Part shown: in pieces, positions 49,671-57,654 of the stretch
Layout of the letters: the number at the start of each line of letters is the position of its first letter
How positions within the stretch are numbered: the first letter of the stretch is position 1
Assembly (NCBI RefSeq): GCF_004167675.1
Contig: NZ_SEZQ01000008.1
Origin: Aliivibrio finisterrensis_A
Lineage (GTDB): Bacteria; Pseudomonadota; Gammaproteobacteria; Enterobacterales; Vibrionaceae
Length of the DNA stretch: 64,000 nucleotides
Reading direction: 5' to 3' (one strand)
Notes under the pieces: generated by a model
Databases searched by the model: none
Seen by the model: the letters and a program-made list of their open reading frames with translations, nothing else
What the model was told of the DNA's origin: nothing
Translations under genes and position numbers: made by a program

Positions 49671-50096
49671 ATGGAAGAATTTGATCGTCAAAGCAGCTTT
49701 GGATGGATGATTAACGTTATTGCCAACCAAGCCTCAAAACATTTCGAAGCAGAGTTAAAACAGCACGGTTTAACAGTTGCTCTTTGGCCAACCATGATGT
49801 GTTTATGGGAAGAAGAAGGAGTCACTCAACGCGATATTGCTGAAAAATCAAAAGTGGAAAACTCCACAACAACACGAACATTAGATAAATTAGAAAAGCT
49901 TGGCCTTGTTGAACGACAAGCGGATCCCAACAGCCGTCGTTCATTTCGAATTTACCTCACAGATGAAGGTCGAACACTAAAAGAAACACTTTTGCCGATC
50001 CCAATTAAGGTGAATAAAGAAGCACTTAGCTCTCTTGATCTAAACGAACAAAAAGAGATGATTCGCCTATTACAAAAAATGGTCGCTGCAGTATAA
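49671..50096 (+). CDS. MarR family regulator
   Basis: This 141-residue MarR protein has a winged helix at about residues 50-95 (VTQRDIAEKSKVENSTTTRTLDKLEKLGLVERQADPNSRRSF) and dimer helices at both ends. It has AGGAG ten bases before the ATG at 49671. It follows the cytochrome b561 gene by five bases and so probably controls the cytochrome pair through the 36-bp palindrome. It also lies directly before the ectoine operon, but a terminator and an independent promoter region separate them, and the CosR-like protein at 25.5 kb is a better ectoine regulator. Confidence 0.83.
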   Translation: MEEFDRQSSFGWMINVIANQASKHFEAELKQHGLTVALWPTMMCLWEEEGVTQRDIAEKSKVENSTTTRTLDKLEKLGLVERQADPNSRRSFRIYLTDEGRTLKETLLPIPIKVNKEALSSLDLNEQKEMIRLLQKMVAAV

Positions 50097-50114
50097 ATCT
50101 CTTTTAAAAAAACA

Positions 50115-50149
50115 CGAAAAATAGCCCAAGTAAGACGGGCTATTTTTTA
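50115..50149 (+). terminator. Intrinsic terminator after the cytochrome b561-MarR operon
   Basis: AAAATAGCCC, loop AAGTAAGAC partly, GGGCTATTTT with a T run. It isolates the ectoine operon from upstream transcription. Confidence 0.85.
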
Positions 50150-50217
50150 TAAAAAGCCAGTTTTTCATCCAATCCATACAATCGAATACGTAGAACTCTA
50201 ACTAAATAAAACCACTA

Positions 50218-50239
50218 AAATGTGATCAGCATCACATTA
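50218..50239 (+). promoter_or_regulatory. Near-consensus CRP site upstream of ectA
   Basis: The core TGTGATCAGCATCACA (50221-50236) contains both invariant half-sites TGTGA and TCACA at the correct six-base spacing, with A/T-rich flanks as in the consensus. It ends about 96 bp before ectA. Its strength suggests real cAMP-CRP binding; the direction of control cannot be read without the transcription start. Confidence 0.75.
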
Positions 50240-50334
50240 ACAAACTAAGAAATACGCTTTTATTGTGATTAACTTGCCTTTATACCTCTAAAAATGCCCA
50301 TAATAAAAAGGAATTTAATTAGAGTACAAAGGAT

Positions 50335-50880
50335 ATGTATTTACATATGACTATTGCAGCACCCAGAATCTTGTGTTCAAGCATGGATATTGAACCCAGC
50401 AAAAAATGGACATTTAGAGAGCCTTCAAGGACAGACGGTGACGATGTTTACGCATTGATCACCGAGTGTCCACCTCTTGATATCAACTCTTCATACTGCA
50501 ATTTTCTCCAATCTACCCATTTCAGTAAGACCTGCGTTTTAGCAGAGAAAGACGGCAACCTTGCTGGTTTTATCTCTGGTTACCATAAGCCTGATGACCC
50601 AAAAACATTATTCATTTGGCAAGTCGCTGTCTCTCCTCGCTACCGAGGTAAAGGTTTAGCTTACTCAATGCTAAATGAGCTTTTACAGCGTAAAAACATC
50701 AAACATACCGAATTCGTAGAAACAACCATCACCAAAGCCAATACCGCTTCATGGTCGCTATTTAAAAAGCTGGATGCCGAACACGGTGACCAAGGTAAGG
50801 TAACCACGTTTCTAGACAAAGAAACCCATTTCAAAGGCAAACACGATACTGAATATTTGTATCGTATCGCTCTAAAATAA
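50335..50880 (+). CDS. ectA: L-2,4-diaminobutyrate acetyltransferase (ectoine synthesis)
   Basis: This is a 181-residue GNAT acetyltransferase. The acetyl-CoA pyrophosphate loop is VAVSPRYRGKGLAYSMLNELL, and the EctA-specific segment is REPSRTDGDDVYALITECPPLDINSSYCNF. It acetylates L-2,4-diaminobutyrate at N4 (gamma), the second step of ectoine synthesis. Start choice is uncertain: AAAGGA lies too close to the ATG at 50335 and somewhat far from an in-frame ATG at 50347. It is the first gene of a four-gene operon controlled by a region with a strong CRP site. Confidence 0.93.
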   Translation: MYLHMTIAAPRILCSSMDIEPSKKWTFREPSRTDGDDVYALITECPPLDINSSYCNFLQSTHFSKTCVLAEKDGNLAGFISGYHKPDDPKTLFIWQVAVSPRYRGKGLAYSMLNELLQRKNIKHTEFVETTITKANTASWSLFKKLDAEHGDQGKVTTFLDKETHFKGKHDTEYLYRIALK

Positions 50881-50905
50881 AATAGGAATCATAAACGGAC
50901 TCATC

Positions 50906-52171
50906 ATGAATATTTTCAAGAAGCAAGAATCACAAGTACGTTCATACTCAAACAGTTTTCCAGTTGTCTTCCAAAAAGCAAAAGGATGTTGGCTAGAAAC
51001 CGAAAGCGGCGAACGTTACTTAGACTTCCTTGCTGGAGCCGGATCACTCAACTACGGTCACAACAACCCAGTCTTAAAGCAAGCTTTACTTGAATACATC
51101 GAAAATGATGGCATTACGCATGGCTTAGATATGCACTCAAGTGCAAAAGCCACTTTCTTGAATGCATTGAATAATTACATCCTAGAACCTAGAGATCTAG
51201 ATTATAAAGTTCAATTTACCGGCCCTACCGGAACCAATGCCGTTGAGGCCGCTTTAAAACTGGCACGTAAAGTCACTAACCGAACTAACATTGTTGCCTT
51301 CACTAATGGCTTCCACGGTTGTACTGCTGGTGCACTTGCAGCAACAGGTAATCAACACCACCGCCAAGGTGCAGGTTTTAGTTTAAACAACATCACTCGC
51401 ATTCCTTTTGAAGGCTATGCCGACATCGATGGTCTTAACTTGTTTGAAACCATGCTATCTGACAATTCAAGCGGTTTAGATAAACCAGCTGCGGTACTTT
51501 TAGAAACAGTACAAGGCGAAGGTGGTTTAAATGTTGCGTCCAATGAATGGCTACAGCGTTTAAGCAAAATTTGTAAAGCCAACGACATTCTAATGATTGT
51601 TGATGATATCCAAGCAGGCTGTGGGCGTACTGGCACCTTCTTCAGTTTTGAACCATCAGGTATAAAACCAGATATGGTTACACTCTCTAAATCCATTGGC
51701 GGCTACGGCTTACCAATGGCGGTTGTCTTACTAAAACCAGAATTAGATGAATGGAAACCGGGTGAGCACAACGGTACTTTCCGTGGTAACAACCACGCTT
51801 TTATTACCGCAGCTAAAGCTCTGGAGATTTACTGGGCAAACTCAGATTTTGAAACACACATCAAACAGTGCTCTCAAAAAGTCAATGATGTCATTCTTCG
51901 TGCTGTAAAACGCTACCCTAAATTGTTTGTTCAGCAAAAAGGTCGCGGCATGATGATTGGTATTGAGTGTAAAGATGGCATTATCTCAAGTGATATCGCT
52001 AAAGATTGTTTTAAAAACGGTATGATCATTGAAACTGCTGGTCCATCTGATGAAGTAGTGAAATTCTTCTGTCCATTGACGATCACAGAGTCAGAGCTAG
52101 AAGAAGGACTAACCATCTTTGAAAACGCAATTGATAATATTGCAGAAAAACACTTCAAAAAAGCATCTTAA
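50906..52171 (+). CDS. ectB: Diaminobutyrate-2-oxoglutarate transaminase
   Basis: This is a 421-residue class III PLP aminotransferase. Visible motifs are the VQFTGPTGTNAVEAALKLAR phosphate loop, VDDIQAGCGRTGTFFSFE with the PLP-ring Asp, and the Schiff-base lysine in TLSKSIGGYGLP. The EctB group is clear from the N-terminus (RSYSNSFPVVFQKAKG) and from the operon. It converts aspartate semialdehyde plus glutamate to 2,4-diaminobutyrate, the first dedicated step. It lies 25 bp after ectA and 14 bp before ectC. Confidence 0.95.
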   Translation: MNIFKKQESQVRSYSNSFPVVFQKAKGCWLETESGERYLDFLAGAGSLNYGHNNPVLKQALLEYIENDGITHGLDMHSSAKATFLNALNNYILEPRDLDYKVQFTGPTGTNAVEAALKLARKVTNRTNIVAFTNGFHGCTAGALAATGNQHHRQGAGFSLNNITRIPFEGYADIDGLNLFETMLSDNSSGLDKPAAVLLETVQGEGGLNVASNEWLQRLSKICKANDILMIVDDIQAGCGRTGTFFSFEPSGIKPDMVTLSKSIGGYGLPMAVVLLKPELDEWKPGEHNGTFRGNNHAFITAAKALEIYWANSDFETHIKQCSQKVNDVILRAVKRYPKLFVQQKGRGMMIGIECKDGIISSDIAKDCFKNGMIIETAGPSDEVVKFFCPLTITESELEEGLTIFENAIDNIAEKHFKKAS

Positions 52172-52185
52172 TCAGGGACGATACA

Positions 52186-52572
52186 ATGATTGTTAGAACA
52201 CTAGACGAATGTCGTGATAGCGAACGACGCGTAGCATCAGAAACATGGGAAAGCGTAAGAATGTTGTTGAAAGACGACAACATGGGCTTCTCTTTCCACA
52301 TCACCACAATTTATCAAGATACAGAAACACACATTCACTACAAGAACCACCTAGAGTCAGTCTATTGCATGAGTGGCGAAGGTGAAATTGAAGTCATTGG
52401 CGGTGAAACCTACCCAATCAAACCGGGCACCTTGTACATTCTTGATAAGCATGACGAACACTTCTTACGTGCTTATAAAGATAAAGAAATGGTGATGGCG
52501 TGCGTGTTCAATCCACCAATCACAGGTGCCGAAGTTCATGATGAAAACGGTGTCTACCCTATCTTAGATTAA
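52186..52572 (+). CDS. ectC: L-ectoine synthase
   Basis: This 128-residue cupin enzyme cyclises N-gamma-acetyl-diaminobutyrate to ectoine. The cupin region HIHYKNHLESVYCMSGEGEIEVIGGETYPIKPGTLYILDKHDEHFLRA, in pattern, carries the iron-binding Glu, Tyr and His residues, and the N-terminus MIVRTLDECRDSERRVASETWES is typical. AGGGACGATACA precedes the ATG. A 10-bp perfect hairpin lies between it and the aspartokinase gene. Confidence 0.95.
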   Translation: MIVRTLDECRDSERRVASETWESVRMLLKDDNMGFSFHITTIYQDTETHIHYKNHLESVYCMSGEGEIEVIGGETYPIKPGTLYILDKHDEHFLRAYKDKEMVMACVFNPPITGAEVHDENGVYPILD

Positions 52573-52610
52573 ACACTCATTCCCCCTAGTGCTTATTTAA
52601 GTTAGTAGTA

Positions 52611-52644
52611 AATCCACTTGGGTTCAAGGTGACTCAAGTGGATT
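52611..52644 (+). promoter_or_regulatory. Hairpin between ectC and ask
   Basis: AATCCACTTG (52611-52620) and CAAGTGGATT (52635-52644) form a perfect 10-bp stem with a 14-base loop in the 101-bp gap. No T run follows, so it is likely an RNA stabilising or processing element that sets the ask:ectABC ratio. Confidence 0.5.
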
Positions 52645-52673
52645 CTCTCCCTCAAAGTCAAAAAGGATTACCC

Positions 52674-54101
52674 ATGACTTATACCGTAGAAAAAATCGGC
52701 GGTACTTCTATGACTGCGTTTGACGCCGTTTTAGACAACATCTTTCTTCGCCCTCAAAATCCATATAACCGTGTTTTTGTTGTATCTGCTTATGGTGGTA
52801 TTACCGATTCATTACTTGAATGTAAGAAAACAGGCAAACCTGGTGTGTATAAACTGATCGCTAAGCGCGACGATAGCTGGGATGAAGCATTAGAGTATGT
52901 AAAAAATCGCATGCTATTAACCAATGAACACCTCTTTATTGATCCGTTAAATCGTTTGAGAGCTGATAAATTCATTTGCTCACGAATTGATGAAGCCAAA
53001 ACCTGTATTTCTAATATTCTTGAAACCTGTCAATACGGCCAGTTCTCATTGCGTCGTTATTTACCTCAAGTTCGTGAATTTCTGTCTTCTATTGGTGAAG
53101 CGCACAGCGCCTTTAACACGGCATTAAAGCTAAAAACCGTTGGAATTAACGCGAAATTCGTCGATCTCTCTGGTTGGGATAACCAAACTCCAAGAACATT
53201 AGATGAAACCATCACTGATGTATTTAAAGATATAGATGTCACCACAGAGCTGCCGATTGTTACTGGCTATGCATATTGCAAAGAAGGCTTAATGGGCACG
53301 TACGACCGTGGTTACAGTGAAATGACTTTTAGCCGCATTGCTTCACTTACCAATGCTGATTTAGCCATTATCCATAAAGAATATCACTTAAGCTCAGCTG
53401 ATCCGCGTGTTGTAGGCACAGATAAGGTATTCCCAATTGGACGCACCAATTACGACGTTGCTGACCAATTAGCAAGCTTAGGAATGGAAGCCATTCACCC
53501 TAATGCTGCGGCAGGGCTTCGTGAAAGTGACATTGAAATCCAGATTAAAAACACTTTTGAGCCAGAACACAAAGGTACATTAATCTCATCAGATTACCAG
53601 CCAGAAACCAACAAAGTCGAGATCATTGCAGGTAAAGAAAAAGTGTTTGCCCTACATCTGTTTGATCAAGCAATGGTAGGCCAAGTTGATAACGTCGGCT
53701 ATGAGTTAATGGAAATAATCTCAGACGCACAAGTGAGTTTAATTGGTAAAGAAATGAATGCTAATTCAATTACTTATTACCTTGGCGGTAGCACTGACAA
53801 TCTCAATAAACTGTTATACAAAGCAGAAAAACGCTATCCAAACGCCTCTATTAAAGGTCGTATGGTGGCATTAATTTCGGTGATTGGCTCGCAGATTGAT
53901 ACTAACAAAGCACTAGCAAAAGGGGTTTTATCATTGATGAACAATGACGTCACTCCTGTTGCTCTGCACGCGTCTATGCGTAACGTAAACGTGCAATTTG
54001 TAGTAAGCGATCAAGACTATCAAAACGCTATACGAGCGCTGCACCACGAATTTTGTGAAAATACAGCCACCACACAAGTAAAAACTGAACAGGTCGCTTA
54101 G
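52674..54101 (+). CDS. ask_ect: Ectoine-specific aspartokinase
   Basis: This 475-residue aspartate kinase has an N-terminal kinase domain (YTVEKIGGTSMTAFDAVL, VVSAYGGITDSLLE, the SSIGEAHSAFN and YDRGYSEMTFSRIA substrate loops) and C-terminal ACT domains (about 320-470). It is the Ask_Ect type usually found in ectABC-ask operons and often insensitive to normal feedback. It phosphorylates aspartate, feeding aspartate semialdehyde to EctB. The ATG at 52674 has AAAGGA six bases upstream; a GTG at 52629 would add 15 residues. A terminator follows. Confidence 0.93.
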   Translation: MTYTVEKIGGTSMTAFDAVLDNIFLRPQNPYNRVFVVSAYGGITDSLLECKKTGKPGVYKLIAKRDDSWDEALEYVKNRMLLTNEHLFIDPLNRLRADKFICSRIDEAKTCISNILETCQYGQFSLRRYLPQVREFLSSIGEAHSAFNTALKLKTVGINAKFVDLSGWDNQTPRTLDETITDVFKDIDVTTELPIVTGYAYCKEGLMGTYDRGYSEMTFSRIASLTNADLAIIHKEYHLSSADPRVVGTDKVFPIGRTNYDVADQLASLGMEAIHPNAAAGLRESDIEIQIKNTFEPEHKGTLISSDYQPETNKVEIIAGKEKVFALHLFDQAMVGQVDNVGYELMEIISDAQVSLIGKEMNANSITYYLGGSTDNLNKLLYKAEKRYPNASIKGRMVALISVIGSQIDTNKALAKGVLSLMNNDVTPVALHASMRNVNVQFVVSDQDYQNAIRALHHEFCENTATTQVKTEQVA

Positions 54102-54122
54102 TTCCGTTTTACAGTGTAAATA

Positions 54123-54162
54123 AACCGTTAGTTCATTAATAATGAGCTGGCGGTTTTTTTTG
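54123..54162 (+). terminator. Terminator of the ectoine operon
   Basis: AACCGTTAGTTCATT and AATGAGCTGGCGGTT pair with several G-T wobbles, followed by eight T residues. It overlaps the 3' end of the convergent LysR gene. Confidence 0.8.
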
Positions 54163-55035
54163 GCTAATCGTTTGTAAAGAGGACAATAACTCATCTAATA
54201 CAGGGCCAAATACATGACTACGCGATACCAAACACCCCATAGGGGTAAGCCAGCCATCAAATTCATGTGCAATTGGCAGCGCCACAAGTTTATTCTGCTC
54301 TAGTAAGCTTGTAACACTATGCTCTGGTACTATCGTCCAACCCACTCCTTTACAAGCAAGATCCATCAAGGTTTGATGCGTATTGGCATACCACAACTTT
54401 GAGCTTATCCCATAGCTGAACCATAACTCTTTACGCTTTGAGCTACGATGTACTAACTGTCTGTGCCCTTTCAATGCTGCATCATTCACGACAGGCAAAC
54501 TGGCTAACTCATGCTCTGGAGACACAACCGTCAAAAAACGCACATGACCTAGAGTAAAGAAATCCATGTCTACTTTTAGCTCGCCATCTGCATAGACAAT
54601 CCCTACTTGGGCTTTGCCTTTTTTTACTAACTCTTCAACATCAAAAGTTGAGGTTGTGATGATCTCAAAATCCGTCACAGGAAACTTATCTGCCAATGCC
54701 GCCAATATTTGTAATACATCGTCATTCATTAAGCTCTCATCAATGGCGATGACTAACTCATATTCGTGCTCTCTTTCTAACGATTCAACTTTTTGGTCAA
54801 AGTATTTTTGTTGATGCAAAATAGATTGAGCAATCGGCAATAACGCTCTGCCTTTCTCTGTCAGCACTGGTGTGTTCTTCTCACGATTAAACAGTTCTTG
54901 GTTAATGGCGATCTCTAAATTGGCAATGGCCTGACTCACACCTGATTGAGCGCGCTTTAACTGACGAGCTGCGGCAGAGAATGAACCGCACTCACACACG
55001 GTGACAAAGATTTTTAATTGCTCAAAACTGTACAT
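54136..55035 (-). CDS. LysR family regulator (AceR-like)
   Basis: This 299-residue LysR protein has a helix-turn-helix at about residues 15-40 (CGSFSAAARQLKRAQSGVSQAIANLE) and an effector domain. It is divergent from a PACE efflux gene across 138 bp containing a perfect T-N11-A palindrome. This is the same layout as the Acinetobacter aceR/aceI pair, where the LysR activates a biocide efflux pump. The regulator may sense chlorhexidine-like or polyamine-like compounds; that is inferred from the pair. Confidence 0.82.
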   Translation of the reverse strand: MYSFEQLKIFVTVCECGSFSAAARQLKRAQSGVSQAIANLEIAINQELFNREKNTPVLTEKGRALLPIAQSILHQQKYFDQKVESLEREHEYELVIAIDESLMNDDVLQILAALADKFPVTDFEIITTSTFDVEELVKKGKAQVGIVYADGELKVDMDFFTLGHVRFLTVVSPEHELASLPVVNDAALKGHRQLVHRSSKRKELWFSYGISSKLWYANTHQTLMDLACKGVGWTIVPEHSVTSLLEQNKLVALPIAHEFDGWLTPMGCLVSRSHVFGPVLDELLSSLQTISQKKPPAHY

Positions 55036-55070
55036 GGCATTGACTTAATAAATTGTTCAGGCCCCAAACT

Positions 55071-55085
55071 ATCACGATTCGTGAT
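55071..55085. promoter_or_regulatory. LysR T-N11-A operator between regulator and PACE pump genes
   Basis: ATCACGATTCGTGAT is a perfect 15-bp palindrome with T at 55072 and A at 55084, the T-N11-A form of LysR recognition sites. It lies 36 bp from the lysR start and about 90 bp from the pump start; a TATAAT is at 55118-55123. Confidence 0.7.
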
Positions 55086-55173
55086 GGCTGTTAACTTTAT
55101 CTCTTTTATTCCCTCTCTATAATCGCTGATTCATTATTTTTAAATATATCAATAACCATTAAGAGTCATCGCA

Positions 55174-55611
55174 ATGAAAACAACCGAACGTATTTTCCAC
55201 GCTGTATTATTTGAGGTATTGGCGGTATCGCTGTCTATTCTTGGATTAGCAATTTTTACTAATCACGACGTTACCGCACTATCAGGAACCATGATAGTCG
55301 TTGCCACTATCGCGATGATCTGGAATTTTATTTATAACTGGATTTTCGATCAATTCTTCACTGGCGAGAAAACACAGCGCACCCTTTCATTACGCATCTT
55401 CCACGTTGTTTTGTTTGAATTAGGGTTACTGTTCGTAACTGTACCTGTGATGGCTTACTTATTAAACGTAGGCATCTGGGAAGCGTTTGTGATGGATATT
55501 GGCGTGACTATCTTTATCACTATTTACGCATTTACTTTTAACTGGGTATACGACAATGTAAGAGCGGTATTGGTGAGAAGAATGGCGAGAGATGAGTCGG
55601 TCGCTGCGTGA
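55174..55611 (+). CDS. PACE family efflux transporter (AceI-like)
   Basis: This 145-residue protein has four helices in two tandem repeats (residues about 1-70 and 72-140). Each repeat starts with a helix containing a conserved acidic residue (RIFHAVLFEVLAVSLS and RIFHVVLFELGLLFVT) and ends WNFIYNWIFD or FNWVYDNVR. This is the bacterial transmembrane pair architecture of proteobacterial antimicrobial compound efflux proteins such as AceI. They expel chlorhexidine and short-chain diamines with proton antiport. It is divergent from its presumed LysR regulator. Confidence 0.9.
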   Translation: MKTTERIFHAVLFEVLAVSLSILGLAIFTNHDVTALSGTMIVVATIAMIWNFIYNWIFDQFFTGEKTQRTLSLRIFHVVLFELGLLFVTVPVMAYLLNVGIWEAFVMDIGVTIFITIYAFTFNWVYDNVRAVLVRRMARDESVAA

Positions 55612-55644
55612 TGCATGAGATATAATATAGAGACCCAGATAGTA

Positions 55645-55677
55645 AACAACCCGCTGATTGGCGGGTTGTTATTTTTT
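55645..55677 (+). terminator. Intrinsic terminator of the PACE gene
   Basis: AACAACCCGC, loop TGATTG, GCGGGTTGTT is a perfect 10-bp stem followed by ATTTTTT. Confidence 0.92.
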
Positions 55678-55734
55678 AACTAGCAGAGAGCTGTGCTAAC
55701 TCATTTCCGCCGATTTCAACTTACTGAATAATGT

Positions 55735-56073
55735 TCAGTCCATTCTGGTAATAAAGGTTTGCTCGTCATCCAAAAAAGCCACAAAGCCGCCGTGATAGAT
55801 AAATACTCGACCGCGCCCCTCAACTAGGCAAGCAAGCTGTGGGAGCAAATCTTCTTCGCTATCCTGACTTTGAAAAATACCTGTATCGGTGATTACGCCA
55901 CTGAATGTAGGCAAATACCCATAAGTGCGCTTAGCTTGATCAATCAAGCTCAATTCGCTGGCAATAGAAAAGCAAGAGGGGATCACACCGGCTTCTTCGA
56001 TAAACATCGTTTTAAGTTCTTCAAAAGCGGTAATCACCAGCCAGTCAATATCGTTAACATGATGGATAAACAT
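55735..56073 (-). CDS. Hypothetical 112-residue protein
   Basis: This soluble protein starts MFIHHVNDIDWLVITAFEELKTMFIEEAG and ends FIYHGGFVAFLDDEQTFITRMD. It has no signal, membrane helix or metal motif. The composition (acidic, balanced) and GAGA before the ATG support a real gene. I do not recognise the family. It is transcribed alone, converging with the PACE gene terminator. It might be a small alpha/beta sensor or effector, but that is only a shape guess. Confidence 0.6.
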   Translation of the reverse strand: MFIHHVNDIDWLVITAFEELKTMFIEEAGVIPSCFSIASELSLIDQAKRTYGYLPTFSGVITDTGIFQSQDSEEDLLPQLACLVEGRGRVFIYHGGFVAFLDDEQTFITRMD

Positions 56074-56591
56074 AGCGTTTCTCGGTTATTCTGATACGGC
56101 GATTTTATCACTATTATGGGGTAACCTAGTAGATATTTAATGGCTAAATTATTTCCTAAAATTCATTAGATCCAACTTGAAATGCGTTTTATTCATTTCC
56201 TAAGCCAATCACTTATTTTCGACATCACTCCTTATATCCTCAAACTCCCTCGCACAAGAATTCTACTTTCAAAAAACACAATAGAATATATCTCTCCAGA
56301 GGCCCTAAATTTAGTTTATTACACTAATTTAACATCAGGTGATAAGTTATATACAAAGAAACACCTACTTACATATATTCTCTATTTATAAAATAAATAC
56401 GGTGCGTTGCTGATATTTCCAGTATAGAATCCCCGCTCAATGTCCAGTCTATGTCTTCGCAGCCCTTACTTTCTAAATAAGGAGATGCTGAACACGGTAG
56501 ATTTGTGATAAATAGACGCTGGCTAAATACAGAGAAAAATGAATTTCTATTTAGTGATAACAGCACTGATGTGGCATTGAGAAAATTTAAA
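56074..56591. other. 518-bp region upstream of the carbamate kinase gene
   Basis: AT-rich DNA without a well-supported gene. A 69-codon plus-strand frame (56182-56391) and the tail of a 90-codon minus-strand frame (56369-56641) exist, but neither has a convincing ribosome site. The minus-strand frame runs into the carbamate kinase start. I could not see ArgR, FNR or CRP sites of good quality. Confidence 0.4.
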
Positions 56592-57575
56592 ATGAGTCGT
56601 ACAACAATGAAACCAACAATTGTTATTGCCCTAGGCGGCAATGCACTATTGCGTCGTGGTCAGGTTCTTTCTTATGAAAATCAACTTGAAAACGTAAAGG
56701 TAGCGGCAGAATCTATTGCGAAATTAAGTGAAAATTACCGTATTGCTATTGTTCATGGAAATGGCCCACAAGTTGGTTTATTAAGCCAACAAAATGATGC
56801 CTTTGATGCTGTCCCATCTTACCCTCTTAGCTGCTTAGTTGCCGAATCTCAAGGGATGATAGCAACCATGCTTGCACAAGAATTACGTAACCGCGTTGAT
56901 TGTAACGTATCAACAATTCTTACTCATGTTGATGTTGATAAAGCCGACCCTGCGTTTAACGACCCGATGAAGTTTATAGGTCAAGTCTATTCAGAAGCAG
57001 AAGCTAAAGCACTTGCTGAAGAGTTTGATTGGTCTATTCGCCAAGATGGTGACTACTTTAGACGCGTTGTTGCCTCTCCTGCTCCTAAAAATATTCGTGA
57101 AAGTGAATTGATTTCATTAGCTTTGCAGCACGACAACATCGTTATTTGTTGTGGCGGTGGCGGCATTCCTGTTTGTACTGATGAGAATGGCATCACTTCA
57201 AACATTGATTGTGTTATTGATAAAGACTCAACGGCATCGTTACTTTCTCAACAAATTTCTGCCGACTTTTTCTTAATTTTGACCGATGGTGATGGGGTAT
57301 TCTTCCATTACGGTAAGCCAAACCAAATCAAATTAGACATTGCGACAACCGAAGAATTAAAAGGTTATGCGTTTGATAAAGGCTCTATGCAGCCAAAAAT
57401 TGATGCGATGATTAATTATGTTGAAAATGTCGATATTTCAATTGGTATCATTACCGATTTACATTTGGCTTTAGATGCTCTTAATGGCACCGCAGGTACA
57501 AAAATCGTAAAAAATAAGTTCTATGATGATTCTATTTCTCATCAACAGAATGATGGTGAATTAGCCCTAGCTTAA
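56592..57575 (+). CDS. arcC: Carbamate kinase
   Basis: This is a carbamate kinase of about 327 residues. The family motifs ALGGNALLRRGQ, AIVHGNGPQVGLLSQQ, VVASPAPKNIRE and VIDKDSTASLLSQQISADFFLILTDGDGVF are all present. It makes ATP from carbamoyl phosphate and ADP, normally the last step of arginine deiminase or another carbamoyl-transfer pathway. No arcA, arcB or transporter gene lies beside it, so its carbamoyl phosphate source is elsewhere. The start is 56592 or 56607; both lack a strong ribosome site, and a longer frame to 56505 looks unlike the family. A terminator follows. Confidence 0.88.
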   Translation: MSRTTMKPTIVIALGGNALLRRGQVLSYENQLENVKVAAESIAKLSENYRIAIVHGNGPQVGLLSQQNDAFDAVPSYPLSCLVAESQGMIATMLAQELRNRVDCNVSTILTHVDVDKADPAFNDPMKFIGQVYSEAEAKALAEEFDWSIRQDGDYFRRVVASPAPKNIRESELISLALQHDNIVICCGGGGIPVCTDENGITSNIDCVIDKDSTASLLSQQISADFFLILTDGDGVFFHYGKPNQIKLDIATTEELKGYAFDKGSMQPKIDAMINYVENVDISIGIITDLHLALDALNGTAGTKIVKNKFYDDSISHQQNDGELALA

Positions 57576-57596
57576 CGGTTTTATTCCCCTAGAAAA

Positions 57597-57628
57597 CAAA
57601 AGTCCTAACGTGTTGTTAGGGCTTTTTA
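57597..57628. terminator. Terminator between arcC and the HAD hydrolase gene
   Basis: AAGTCCTAAC, loop GTGTT, GTTAGGGCTT with one G-T pair, then TTTTAAT; A-rich on the other side, so it may serve both convergent genes. Confidence 0.82.
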
Positions 57629-57654
57629 ATATCGAGTGTGCGATAAGTAAACGC

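Noticed and set aside
49671..50096. MarR gene next to ectA considered as the ectoine regulator EctR/CosR
   Set aside because: It is operon-linked to cytochrome b561, is followed by a terminator, and its sequence is less like CosR than the protein at 25.5 kb.
56182..56391. 69-codon plus-strand frame upstream of carbamate kinase
   Set aside because: No good ribosome site, no recognisable domain, and very AT-rich composition; kept only as part of the intergenic description.
56369..56641. 90-codon minus-strand frame overlapping the carbamate kinase start
   Set aside because: Its first part is antisense to the conserved GGNALL region. The tail looks protein-like but there is no start signal; it could be a remnant, but the evidence is too thin.
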